A program made the position numbers and the translations under genes. The notes under the pieces are model-generated. The model was not told where the DNA came from. It saw only the letters and a list, made by a program, of their open reading frames with translations, and did no database searches. From Patescibacteria group bacterium (lineage in GTDB: Bacteria; Patescibacteriota; Patescibacteriia; Magasanikbacterales; UBA922), in contig JAQUAW010000006.1 in the NCBI GenBank assembly GCA_028687045.1, positions 1 to 48,165 on the forward strand: DNA of 48,165 nt, written 5' to 3'. Position 1 is the first letter of the stretch; every line of letters starts with the position of its first letter. Below, in pieces: positions 1 to 7,927 of this stretch.

Positions 1-21
1 TCGTCGTATTCTCGACTCGGG

Positions 22-1326
22 ATGATAGCGCCTATGCGTCAAAGCCTCGACCTTCACATCCACTCCAAATATTCTCGTGCTTGCTCGAAGAGTTTAGAAT
101 TGCCTTTGATTGCGAAGACTTGTGAAACCAAAGGAATAGATATAGTCACTACTTCAGACTTCACTCATCCGAAGTGGTTTGCGCATATGAAGGATTGTTT
201 GGTGGAGGATACGGAAGGAGTTTATAAATTAAAGACCTCACCCGCTGGGACTGCGTCGTCCCAGTCGACCTCTCCTAATAGGAGAGGTTATGACGTTGCT
301 TCTAAGACGCGCTTTATAGTTGGGACGGAAATTGCTTCTATCAAAAAACACAAAGGTAAAACACGTAGAATTCATTTGCTTATTTTTGCACCAAGTATTG
401 AAGTGGCTGAAAAATTTAATAATAAATTGAATAAAATGGGTTTCAATTTGAAATCTGATGGTCGTCCTATTTTGGGTTTGACTTCCAAACAGATTTTGGA
501 ACTCATGCTTGAGACCGATGAACGCATGATGATGATTCCGGCGCATGCCTGGACACCATGGTTTGGTATTTTTGGTAGCAAAGGTGGTTATGATTCTTTG
601 CAAGACGCATTTGAAGAATTGACACCTTATGTACGGGCCGTAGAGACGGGTCTGTCGAGCGATCCACTCATGAACTGGAGGTTGTCAAGTTTGGATAATA
701 TCACGCTCATATCAAATTCTGATGCGCACAGTAATGCCAAACTAGGTAGGGAAGCAAATGTTTTTGATTTTAAATCAGAAAAAGAAATTACTTATACAGA
801 AATAAAAAGAATTATTGATGAACAAGATAGAAAAAAATTTATTTCGACGATAGAATTTTTTCCAGAAGAAGGAAAGTATCATTATGATGGACATATGTCT
901 TGTAATTTTTCTTGTGCGCCAGAAGAAACAAAAAAATTGAAAGGGCTTTGTCCTAAGTGTGGTAAGAAATTAATTATTGGAGTAGAGAATAGAGTACATG
1001 AATTGGCGGATAGAAGTATTGAAGAAGCGCGTGACGCTGGTAAAAGAAAAATTCCTTACCAAAGTATTGTACCTTTGGTAGAAATTTTGGCAGATGTTTT
1101 TGCTTGTGGTGTAAATACCAAAAAAGTTAGTGACGTTTACGAAAAATTATTACAGAATTTTCATAATGAATTTTTTATTTTACTTGAAGCTGACCTTTCG
1201 CAGATTGCGAAAGTAACTAGCAAAGATATTGCTGAAGCTATTTCACGTGTTCGTAGTGGGAATATTTTTGTGAAGCCGGGGTTTGATGGTGTTTTTGGTG
1301 TGGTGAAGGTTTTTAAAAATAGATAA
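22..1326 (+). CDS. PHP-domain protein, endonuclease Q-like (TIGR00375-type), with zinc-ribbon-like C-terminal part
   Basis: DLHIHSKYSRACSK N-terminal PHP motif, SNSDAHSNAKLGREANVF, CNFSCAPEETKKLKGLCPKCGKKL Cys cluster followed by NRVHELADR. Confidence 0.85.
   Translation: MIAPMRQSLDLHIHSKYSRACSKSLELPLIAKTCETKGIDIVTTSDFTHPKWFAHMKDCLVEDTEGVYKLKTSPAGTASSQSTSPNRRGYDVASKTRFIVGTEIASIKKHKGKTRRIHLLIFAPSIEVAEKFNNKLNKMGFNLKSDGRPILGLTSKQILELMLETDERMMMIPAHAWTPWFGIFGSKGGYDSLQDAFEELTPYVRAVETGLSSDPLMNWRLSSLDNITLISNSDAHSNAKLGREANVFDFKSEKEITYTEIKRIIDEQDRKKFISTIEFFPEEGKYHYDGHMSCNFSCAPEETKKLKGLCPKCGKKLIIGVENRVHELADRSIEEARDAGKRKIPYQSIVPLVEILADVFACGVNTKKVSDVYEKLLQNFHNEFFILLEADLSQIAKVTSKDIAEAISRVRSGNIFVKPGFDGVFGVVKVFKNR
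245..287. repeat. Two adjacent GC-rich hairpins carried in frame inside the EndoQ-like ORF
   Basis: ctgggac-tgcgtc-gtcccag (245-264) and cctctcct-aat-aggagagg (269-287); encode TSPAGTASSQSTSPNRRGYD between YKLK and TRFIVGTEI. Confidence 0.75.
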
Positions 1327-1426
1327 TTGGAATAGGAAATGTTATTTTAAGAGGAATGTGGAATGAGGAAAGAGGAATGAACAATGAAAAAGAAAAATTT
1401 TGGATGAATAAATTATACATAAAAAA

Positions 1427-1460
1427 CAAAAACACTCTCTAGATGAGAGTGTTTTTTTAT
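1427..1460. terminator. Bidirectional intrinsic terminator
   Basis: aaaaacactctctagatgagagtgttttttt between convergent genes. Confidence 0.75.
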
Positions 1461-1474
1461 TGATAAGAAAAATA

Positions 1475-1657
1475 TTATTTTTTCTTAGCAGCTTTACGTT
1501 TAGCTGGTTTCTTAGCAACTTTTTTCTTAGCTACTTTTTTAACCGCTTTTTTAGCAACTTTTTTCTTAGTAGCTGGTTTCTTTTTAGCAACTACTTTTTT
1601 CTTAGCTACTGGTTTACGTTTAGCTGGTGATTTCTTTTTTGCTGGCATAAATTTCAC
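1475..1657 (-). CDS. Histone H1-like Lys/Ala-rich small basic protein (start possibly MPAKKK, 1648)
   Basis: 60 aa, almost entirely K/A/P/V with repeated KKVAKK / PAKRK motifs. Confidence 0.75.
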   Translation of the reverse strand: MKFMPAKKKSPAKRKPVAKKKVVAKKKPATKKKVAKKAVKKVAKKKVAKKPAKRKAAKKK

Positions 1658-2001
1658 CCCCTTCTTTTATTTAGTTATTTGATGTTCACTTTGACGTGAC
1701 CATGGTACACACCAAAATAATTTTTGTGTACATCTTTTAAGATTTTACATGACAAGCATCGATGTAAAAACTTTTTATATTTTTTTGAAAAAAAATATTA
1801 CGACCTTTCATATGATAAGTATAATTTGTTTTGCTATTTTTTGAAATAGATTTTTTAAAAAAACTGTGTATAACTTTTTTATTTTTTATTTTGAATATTT
1901 TTTTTAATAAATAAAAAATTATTTTTATAAATATTTTTATATAGTATAATATTGTTGTAATACATAATTTTTTTGTATGTGCTAGGTAATTTATTTAAAA
2001 T

Positions 2002-2037
2002 AAAAAAATCATCAACAGTGTTGATGATTTTTTTTTA
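2002..2037 (-). terminator. Intrinsic terminator downstream of HD-domain gene
   Basis: aaaaaaatcatcaacagtgttgatgattttttttt. Confidence 0.7.
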
Positions 2038-2056
2038 GATATTTTAAAGTTTTATT

Positions 2057-2797
2057 TTAATTTGATGTAGCATAGCTAATGCTGTTCATCTCGATGACGT
2101 TGTTTAATCTATTTTCAAGTTGGAACATAGTTTTTTCCAACCATTCTTTTCCAAAATTTTCTACATGCCACAAATAAATTTCTGTTTGTGAAAGCCAAGC
2201 AATAAAATTTTTGATAGTCTCTTCAATATATATTCTAGCTTCAATAGTTTTCATTTCCAAAATATTGGTATGAAGATTGAACCAGATCAATGTGCGGAAT
2301 TTTCGTAAATTGGCTTTGGACATCTGAGCTAAGTGTCCAGCTTCATAAAAACGTTGGATATTTAGGACATCCATCATGTCGGCGTCTTTTAGTAGATTCA
2401 AAAGTATTTTGGTTCTTTTGTCAGCAAAAATTTTTGTCATAAATTTGCCTGTCATCATACCACTACACATGAGTATAAAAAAAGTTTTCATCATGACACT
2501 ACTTACTACACGATAGCGAACAGCATAGAAAAGTAAGGCAAAGGCTGATAAGTTGTCATCAAAAAATGCCATCCAAATCATAGAAGGTCTATTTGATAAA
2601 GCGCGACTAGCATCATGCCACCAGGCAGCTAGTTCTAGGGCATCTCTTTCTTTTTGACTTAGTTTGATATTTTGTGAAATTTTTTTTGTGTTTTCAACTA
2701 CTCTTTCAACGTGGCGCAAATCATGAAGAGGATCAAAAGAATGGCTCATTTGTTTTTGAGCTTCGGCTATAAGTGGTTTGATACTGTTTGTGAACAT
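2057..2797 (-). CDS. HD-domain phosphohydrolase-like protein
   Basis: DPLHDLRHVERVVENTKKI...ELAAWWHDASR HD signature. Confidence 0.7.
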   Translation of the reverse strand: MFTNSIKPLIAEAQKQMSHSFDPLHDLRHVERVVENTKKISQNIKLSQKERDALELAAWWHDASRALSNRPSMIWMAFFDDNLSAFALLFYAVRYRVVSSVMMKTFFILMCSGMMTGKFMTKIFADKRTKILLNLLKDADMMDVLNIQRFYEAGHLAQMSKANLRKFRTLIWFNLHTNILEMKTIEARIYIEETIKNFIAWLSQTEIYLWHVENFGKEWLEKTMFQLENRLNNVIEMNSISYATSN

Positions 2798-2896
2798 AAA
2801 TATTTTTTGTAGATGAAATGTTTATTTTTTACAATATAAGATTTACATTCCTATTATAACATTTTTTGCTGTTTTTTTGTATTCCTCATTCCTACT

Positions 2897-2994
2897 TTCG
2901 TAGGTTAGGATGGACTTCCTGCCTGTCGGCAGACAGAGAACTATCAACCCCAACGTTATATCCCGATGTTATCGGGACTAACTACTGAGCTATT
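2897..2994 (-). pseudogene. tRNA-like degenerate copy A, carrying two palindromes
   Basis: Minus strand: atagctcagtagttag[tcccgataacatcggga]tataacgttggggttgatagttc[tctgtctgccgacaggcagg]aagtccatcctaacctacgaaagtagg; aligns to the intact tRNA at 3027-3100. Confidence 0.65.
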
Positions 2995-3026
2995 TTATTA
3001 AGTTTGATTTTGTATTCCTACTTTCG

Positions 3027-3100
3027 TAGGCTAGGATGGACTTGAACCATCGACCCCAACGTTATAAGCGTTGTGCTCTAACCAACTGAGCTACTAGCCC
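3027..3100 (-). tRNA. tRNA-Ile (anticodon UAU), no encoded CCA
   Basis: GGGCTAG TA GCTC AGTTGGTTA GAGC A CAACG CTTATAA CGTTG GGGTC GATGG TTCAAGT CCATC CTAGCCT A folds as a full 74-nt cloverleaf. Confidence 0.85.
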
Positions 3101-3116
3101 TAATAAAATAAAACTA

Positions 3117-3182
3117 ACTTTTGAACTATTAACCCAACGTTATATCCCGATGTATCGGGACTAACAACTGAGCTACTAGCCC
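3117..3182 (-). pseudogene. tRNA-like degenerate copy C with palindrome, 3' truncated
   Basis: Minus strand: gggctagtagctcagttgttag[tcccgatacatcggga]tataacgttgggttaatagttcaa. Confidence 0.65.
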
Positions 3183-3187
3183 TCTTA

Positions 3188-3254
3188 ATTGAACCATCGA
3201 CCCCAACGTTATATCCCGATGTTATCGGGACTAACCTGCTTGAGCTATTGGCCC
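3188..3254 (-). pseudogene. tRNA-like degenerate copy D with palindrome, 3' truncated
   Basis: Minus strand: gggccaatagctcaagcaggttag[tcccgataacatcggga]tataacgttggggtcgatggttcaa. Confidence 0.65.
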
Positions 3255-3339
3255 TTTATTTTTTCAAGAAAATTAACAAATAGATTATAGCAGAATACCC
3301 TTGATTTTTCAAGTCTAATAGGGTATAATCGTTCTACCT

Positions 3340-4320
3340 ATGAAAAATACTAAAAATACACAAATTTATCAAGTACCAGAAGAAGCTCGTCATGATCGTC
3401 TGGATGTTTTTTTGGCTCTACAAATGGGAATTAGTCGTTCCCAAGTACAGAAGCTTATTAGTTCAAATCAAGTAAAAATGGACGGTAGAGAACCTAAGAA
3501 ATCTGGCGAAAGATTGACTTCTGCCAAACAAATAGAGGTACAAATTGAAAATTTAGAAAAAAAAGCTAGTGAAAAAAAGGCTAAAGCTAAAAAATTACCA
3601 AAATTGGATGTTGTAGCTGAAACTGATGAATATATTATTGTAAATAAACAATCTGGAATTTTGGTTCATCCGACACAGGCTGGAGAGATAAATACCTTGG
3701 TAAATATGCTTTTGGCTAAATATCCAGAAATAAAAGATGTTGGTGAAGCAGAAGTCAGACCTGGTATTGTGCATCGTCTAGATAGAGAAGCTTCTGGTTT
3801 GTTGGTTGTCGCACGTACACAAAAAAGTTTTGAAAATCTAAAACAACAATTCAAAGATAGAGATGTAGACAAAATATATAGTGTGCTTGTTTATGGACAT
3901 TTGCCACAAGATCATGGTCAAATAGATTTTGAGATTGACAGGGGTGGCGATGGACGTATGGTTTCTCGACCTAAGATTGATAAAATGAAATTAAGGAATG
4001 TCTCAAAAATTCAAGATGGCAAGGAAGCTTTGACTGAATATTGGGTAGAAAAAACATTTAAGAGATTTACTTTGTTAAAAATAAAAATCCATAGTGGACG
4101 TACTCACCAAATTCGTGTGCATATGTTTGCGCTAGGTTGTCCTGTTGTTGGTGACAATCTTTATTTCAACAAAAAATTGCAAAAGAAGAGTGAGCAAGAA
4201 TTAAATAGATTATTTTTGCATGCCAAGCATTTGGAATTTACTGATTTGCAAGGTGTGCGTGTAAGTTTTGACAAAAATATTCCAAAAGTTTTGAAAGATT
4301 ATTTGGAGAGTTTAGTATAA
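3340..4320 (+). CDS. RluA-family 23S rRNA pseudouridine synthase (S4 + PseudoU synthase domains)
   Basis: S4 domain RLDVFLALQMGISRSQVQKLI; GIVHRLDREASGLLVVART; SGRTHQIRVHMFALGCPVVGD. Confidence 0.9.
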   Translation: MKNTKNTQIYQVPEEARHDRLDVFLALQMGISRSQVQKLISSNQVKMDGREPKKSGERLTSAKQIEVQIENLEKKASEKKAKAKKLPKLDVVAETDEYIIVNKQSGILVHPTQAGEINTLVNMLLAKYPEIKDVGEAEVRPGIVHRLDREASGLLVVARTQKSFENLKQQFKDRDVDKIYSVLVYGHLPQDHGQIDFEIDRGGDGRMVSRPKIDKMKLRNVSKIQDGKEALTEYWVEKTFKRFTLLKIKIHSGRTHQIRVHMFALGCPVVGDNLYFNKKLQKKSEQELNRLFLHAKHLEFTDLQGVRVSFDKNIPKVLKDYLESLV

Positions 4321-4328
4321 GAAAAAAT

Positions 4329-4919
4329 ATGGACAAACTTTACCCTATTATCATCATCTCTGGTCCTTCTGGAGCAGGGGAAGACAGTATTATAAATGCG
4401 TTAAAGGAGAGACTGGATATAGAGAGAGTGCTCACGACTACTACTAGAGAAAAAAGGCCAGAAGAGAGTGAAGGTAATCCTTATTATTTTTTGACTAAAG
4501 ATAAATTTGAAGATTTGTTGGCAGAGGACAAAATGTTTGAACATGCAATTCAGTACGACAATTATTACGGTGTGACCAAAGAGGAAATAAAGAGGGTGAG
4601 AAATAGTGGAAAAGTAGGTGTTCTAAAGTTGGATCTGCAAGGTATTCAAACTTTACAAAAGAGAGGTGACAAGGGCTTCATCAGTATATTTGTGTCGGCT
4701 CCTGTAGAACAACTGGAAAAGAGGGTAAGAAATAGAGATGGTAGGAGTGAAGAATATATTCAAGATAGAATGGAATACGCTAAAAAATGGCTAAAATATA
4801 AGGATATCTATGATTACCAGGTAGAAAACCTGGATGGAAAATTGGACAAAGCTATAGAGGAGACAGAAGCTATCATCAACAACGTTTTGTCTCTTGACAA
4901 AAAGGGCTTTATTGTGTAG
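4329..4919 (+). CDS. gmk: Guanylate kinase-like protein with altered Walker A (GPSGAGEDS)
   Basis: IIISGPSGAGEDSI, TTTTREKRPEESEGNPYYF, RVRNRDGRSEEYIQDRM lid-like region. Confidence 0.8.
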   Translation: MDKLYPIIIISGPSGAGEDSIINALKERLDIERVLTTTTREKRPEESEGNPYYFLTKDKFEDLLAEDKMFEHAIQYDNYYGVTKEEIKRVRNSGKVGVLKLDLQGIQTLQKRGDKGFISIFVSAPVEQLEKRVRNRDGRSEEYIQDRMEYAKKWLKYKDIYDYQVENLDGKLDKAIEETEAIINNVLSLDKKGFIV

Positions 4920-5004
4920 AATATCTCCGTTATTACAAACTTAAACTTTTATAAATCTCGCATGTTGGGGTAATCAACTACCAACCTCTCGTAATTCAAA
5001 AAAT

Positions 5005-5397
5005 ATGTCAAAAGAAATCAAAGACATCAGAGATGAAGTACAGTCAGGTATGATTGTCAGAGTTCATCAAAAAATCAAAGAAACTAATACTAAAGGTGAA
5101 GAAAAAGAACGTATTCAACTTTATGAAGGAATCGTACTTGCTGTAAAACATGGTTCAGAAGCTGGTGCTACAATGACTGTTCGCAAAGTGTCTGAAGGTA
5201 TCGGTGTTGAGAAAATTTTTCCATTACATTCCCCAGTAGTAGACAAAGTCGAGCTTGTTCGCAAAATGAAAGTAACAAAATCTCGTCCTTACTACTTACG
5301 TACTTACAAAAAGAAATTGAAAGAAGTAAAGGAAGAAAAGACTGTTGCTAAGAAAGAAGTTAAAAAAGAAGAAGTAAAAGAAGAAGTTGCTAAATAA
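5005..5397 (+). CDS. rplS: 50S ribosomal protein L19 with K/E-rich C-terminal tail
   Basis: VRVHQKIKE...KERIQLYEGIVLAVKHGSEAGATMTVRKVSEGIGVEKIFPLHSPVVDKVELV. Confidence 0.95.
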   Translation: MSKEIKDIRDEVQSGMIVRVHQKIKETNTKGEEKERIQLYEGIVLAVKHGSEAGATMTVRKVSEGIGVEKIFPLHSPVVDKVELVRKMKVTKSRPYYLRTYKKKLKEVKEEKTVAKKEVKKEEVKEEVAK

Positions 5398-5414
5398 GAT
5401 TTTTAGAAATCTTG

Positions 5415-5429
5415 TCCGCCTTGGGCGGA
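5415..5429. repeat. Dispersed palindrome TCCGCC-TTG-GGCGGA
   Basis: Reverse complement of the copy at 43736-43750; related copy at 12815-12829. Confidence 0.75.
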
Positions 5430-5431
5430 TT

Positions 5432-5462
5432 AAAAGACCACTTGAGAAAGTGGTCTTTTTGT
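5432..5462 (+). terminator. Intrinsic terminator after rplS
   Basis: aaaagaccacttgagaaagtggtcttttt. Confidence 0.85.
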
Positions 5463-5569
5463 TTTTGTTTTCTTTTTTGGGAGACCTATTTTAACGATTT
5501 TCTTAGTAATAATCGTTAAAAAGTAGAAAAAAGTGGTGTTTTTCACGATTTTTACTTAGGTGTATATTA

Positions 5570-6355
5570 TTAAAATGGAATATCTTCTATTGATATATCA
5601 TTTTTCATATTGCTAGGCTTTGAAGGATAATCTCTTGGCTCAGGAGCTGGTAATATTGTTGTTGGTAACATCATATTTTCATATCTATCCTCATCATCTA
5701 CACTATTGTCGCAATTACAATCATCATCTTCATCATCTTCCCAAAATGTACTATCTTCTCCATCAAAATGTATATGATCAAATAAGTCTTCAGGAACTTG
5801 TTTGTATTTTTTGAGTTTGATAGCTTCGTGTGCAGTTTTTATCCAAGCACTGGTATATTCAATTTCATCGGTAAGTTCAGCAAGACGCATTCTCACTGTT
5901 GTATAATAATCTTCGCTAAAATTGTACTTCCATTCCTCCTGTTCTTTTTTTGTTGCTGTCTTGATCATACGTTTGTGGATGTCTCTTTCAACGTCCATTT
6001 TGGATAATTCAAAACGTGCTGCACCTGCTTTGTCCATTCTATCCCAAAGTCGGCGTTCTTTTTGAATAATCATTTTTGCTGTCAAAAAATCTTTTTCTTC
6101 TTGTTTGCTATTTGGACTATAGTAAAAAAAGAGGGCTTCATCATAAGCAATTTTAGCATATTCACGAAGTTCTTTGCTTGGCTCTCTGACAATAAAATCT
6201 TCCAACTTCTCGATGCTTTCAGCTGTCCCGGCGTGTGCCCACTTTTGCAGTTGTGAAAATAGTAAGTCTGAGATAGATGTTGGTACTTTTTCCTTTTTTT
6301 GTTTTTTATGTTTAGATTGAGGAGCAGCTGTTTTGGCTGATTGTTTTTTAGGCAT
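5570..6355 (-). CDS. Hypothetical protein: basic N-terminus, acidic linker, SSB-like C-terminal tip (EDIPF)
   Basis: 261 aa; N-term MPKKQSAKTAAPQSKHKKQKKEK; EDDEDDDCNCDNSVDDEDR; ends NDISIEDIPF. Confidence 0.7.
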   Translation of the reverse strand: MPKKQSAKTAAPQSKHKKQKKEKVPTSISDLLFSQLQKWAHAGTAESIEKLEDFIVREPSKELREYAKIAYDEALFFYYSPNSKQEEKDFLTAKMIIQKERRLWDRMDKAGAARFELSKMDVERDIHKRMIKTATKKEQEEWKYNFSEDYYTTVRMRLAELTDEIEYTSAWIKTAHEAIKLKKYKQVPEDLFDHIHFDGEDSTFWEDDEDDDCNCDNSVDDEDRYENMMLPTTILPAPEPRDYPSKPSNMKNDISIEDIPF

Positions 6356-6417
6356 AGATAAAATTAGTTAAATATAAATATAGTTTTATTTTAATTTTAT
6401 TTACAGTTTCTGTCAAT

Positions 6418-6813
6418 TCAAAACAAAGTAGAATATTCTTTATAGTTATTCTTTATCATCTGTTTCCAAAGTGTTGTCTCGCTCCCAGAACCAACCAAAT
6501 CATTTTTGTGATAAACTAGTAGTATTGAAACTTTTTTTACTTCTTCATCTACAATAATAATGCATCTGTTGCCAGATGATTTGGGACTTTTGTTGGTACC
6601 AGCGACGGAAAAGTCAGTCTTTATTATCTTATATTTTCCGGCATCAATTATAGTCTCGGCTATATCACGCTTGAGCAACATATCAATACGCTCAAATTGA
6701 GCTAGCAAAGCTTTTTGTGTAATATCCCAAGCACGTTTATATTTTTTTTCAAAACTTTTTATATAGTGCCTCTCTGCAAATTGTTCAATAAATACTGAAT
6801 AATTTTCTAGCAT
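6418..6813 (-). CDS. Putative RelE/ParE-fold toxin partner of the upstream Panacea antitoxin
   Basis: 131 aa; YKIIKTDFSVAGTNKSPKSSGNRCIIIVDEEVKKVSILLVYHKNDL...ETTLWKQMIKNNY; starts 6 nt after the antitoxin ORF. Confidence 0.55.
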   Translation of the reverse strand: MLENYSVFIEQFAERHYIKSFEKKYKRAWDITQKALLAQFERIDMLLKRDIAETIIDAGKYKIIKTDFSVAGTNKSPKSSGNRCIIIVDEEVKKVSILLVYHKNDLVGSGSETTLWKQMIKNNYKEYSTLF

Positions 6814-6819
6814 AAGACA

Positions 6820-7506
6820 TTAATATAAGTTTTTTGGATCTTCTTGAGTGATGAGTTCATAAGGAATGATTTCATCTTCACGACATAAGAAGTAGGGAAG
6901 TTGGTTGTGGGTGAAATTGACTATTTCTTCTGTCCTTTTGTCGTTCCATCTTTTACTTATATTTTTTATCAACTTTTTTTCTTCGGAGTTCAAATCATCA
7001 AATTGTTGTTTTGTATTACTTTCACTTTCTTTTATCAAAAACATATTATTTTTTCTTTTGTCTATCACAATTTTCCCGTCTGATTCTAGTTCATCCAAGG
7101 CTCTAAAATACATGTCTGGCACAGGTCCATAAGCTTGTCGGCGGTATTGCATGCCACTCATACTATCCAATTTTTCATAAAACCAATTGAAATCGGCCAA
7201 ATATACTAGTTTTGCTAATTTTGTTTTTGGGATTTTTTTGTCGGAAGAACTGGCTAGTCTTAAAAAAGATAGTATCATTTCTTTGTATTTTTTCATGTTT
7301 GGGTACATGCCACTTTCTATATTTTCCAAAGATATACCAAAAATATCAGCAATCTTCACCATTTGAGAAAAATTCAAGTCAGTTTTCCCTTGTTCGAAGG
7401 CAATATAAGTAGAACGAGAAGTGTCCAATTTACTGTATATATCTTTTTGAGAAAGACCTTTTTCTATTCTTAATTTTTTTATTAGTTCGCAGTATTTATT
7501 AGTCAT
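6820..7506 (-). CDS. XRE-type HTH fused to Panacea (DUF4065)-like domain, putative antitoxin
   Basis: HTH: LIKKLRIEKGLSQKDIYSKLDTSRSTYIAFEQGKTD; Panacea-like: KTKLAKLVYLADFNWFYEKLDSMSGMQYRRQAYGPVPDMYFRALDEL. Confidence 0.75.
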   Translation of the reverse strand: MTNKYCELIKKLRIEKGLSQKDIYSKLDTSRSTYIAFEQGKTDLNFSQMVKIADIFGISLENIESGMYPNMKKYKEMILSFLRLASSSDKKIPKTKLAKLVYLADFNWFYEKLDSMSGMQYRRQAYGPVPDMYFRALDELESDGKIVIDKRKNNMFLIKESESNTKQQFDDLNSEEKKLIKNISKRWNDKRTEEIVNFTHNQLPYFLCREDEIIPYELITQEDPKNLY

Positions 7507-7601
7507 ATTTTTGGTGTTAGTTTAGTAACATCTTATACACAAAGTATACACAATTATAGTATGAATGTCAAACACAGAATGTTTATATTTTAGACATAAT
7601 T

Positions 7602-7630
7602 AAAAAACCACTTGAAAGAGTGGTTTTTTG
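7602..7630 (-). terminator. Intrinsic terminator-like hairpin
   Basis: aaaaaaccacttgaaagagtggttttttg; symmetric, orientation ambiguous. Confidence 0.6.
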
Positions 7631-7642
7631 TTTGATTATTTT

Positions 7643-7927
7643 TCATTCTGCTAGACAATAATGTACTTTTGTCCAACCCTGGAAGCTAGCTGGTGTGCCA
7701 CCAAGATCTTTACACTGTGTTTCATCGGTGACGTCTTGATATACTTTTACAGTGTACTGTTCAGGTGGCCCTGGACAATAATCCCCGCAAGCGAAGAAAT
7801 CTACGACGGCAGGTTTCTCTACGGTGTTGGCTTGTTTATCATGAGAAACGTATTTTGGCCAGAGTAGGTAGGCAGCGGAGAGGATGATGACGAGGAGGAC
7901 TAAGACAAAGGGTAATGATTTTTTCAT
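7643..7927 (-). CDS. Small membrane-anchored/secreted Cys-containing hypothetical protein
   Basis: N-term TM/signal MKKSLPFVLVLLVIILSAAYLLW then CGDYC...QCKDL...HYC. Confidence 0.5.
   Translation of the reverse strand: MKKSLPFVLVLLVIILSAAYLLWPKYVSHDKQANTVEKPAVVDFFACGDYCPGPPEQYTVKVYQDVTDETQCKDLGGTPASFQGWTKVHYCLAE

Noticed and set aside
238-603. Minus-strand ORF opposite the EndoQ-like gene (also 372-581)
   Set aside because: Shadow ORF antisense to a well-supported coding region; no recognisable domain.
1326-1390. Purine-rich gaggaatg/ggaatgagg repeats after the EndoQ-like gene
   Set aside because: Too degenerate and short to define a repeat unit confidently; noted as low-complexity only.
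1865-1873. DnaA-box-like TTATACACA (minus strand) in the AT-rich spacer, similar at 7533-7541
   Set aside because: Isolated boxes expected by chance at this AT content; no dnaA/dnaN or clustered boxes.
2885-3256. Interpretation of the tRNA-like copies as intron-containing tRNAs
   Set aside because: The palindrome replaces the 5' anticodon-stem strand rather than interrupting it, and the 3' ends of copies C and D are truncated, so precise splicing would not restore a tRNA.
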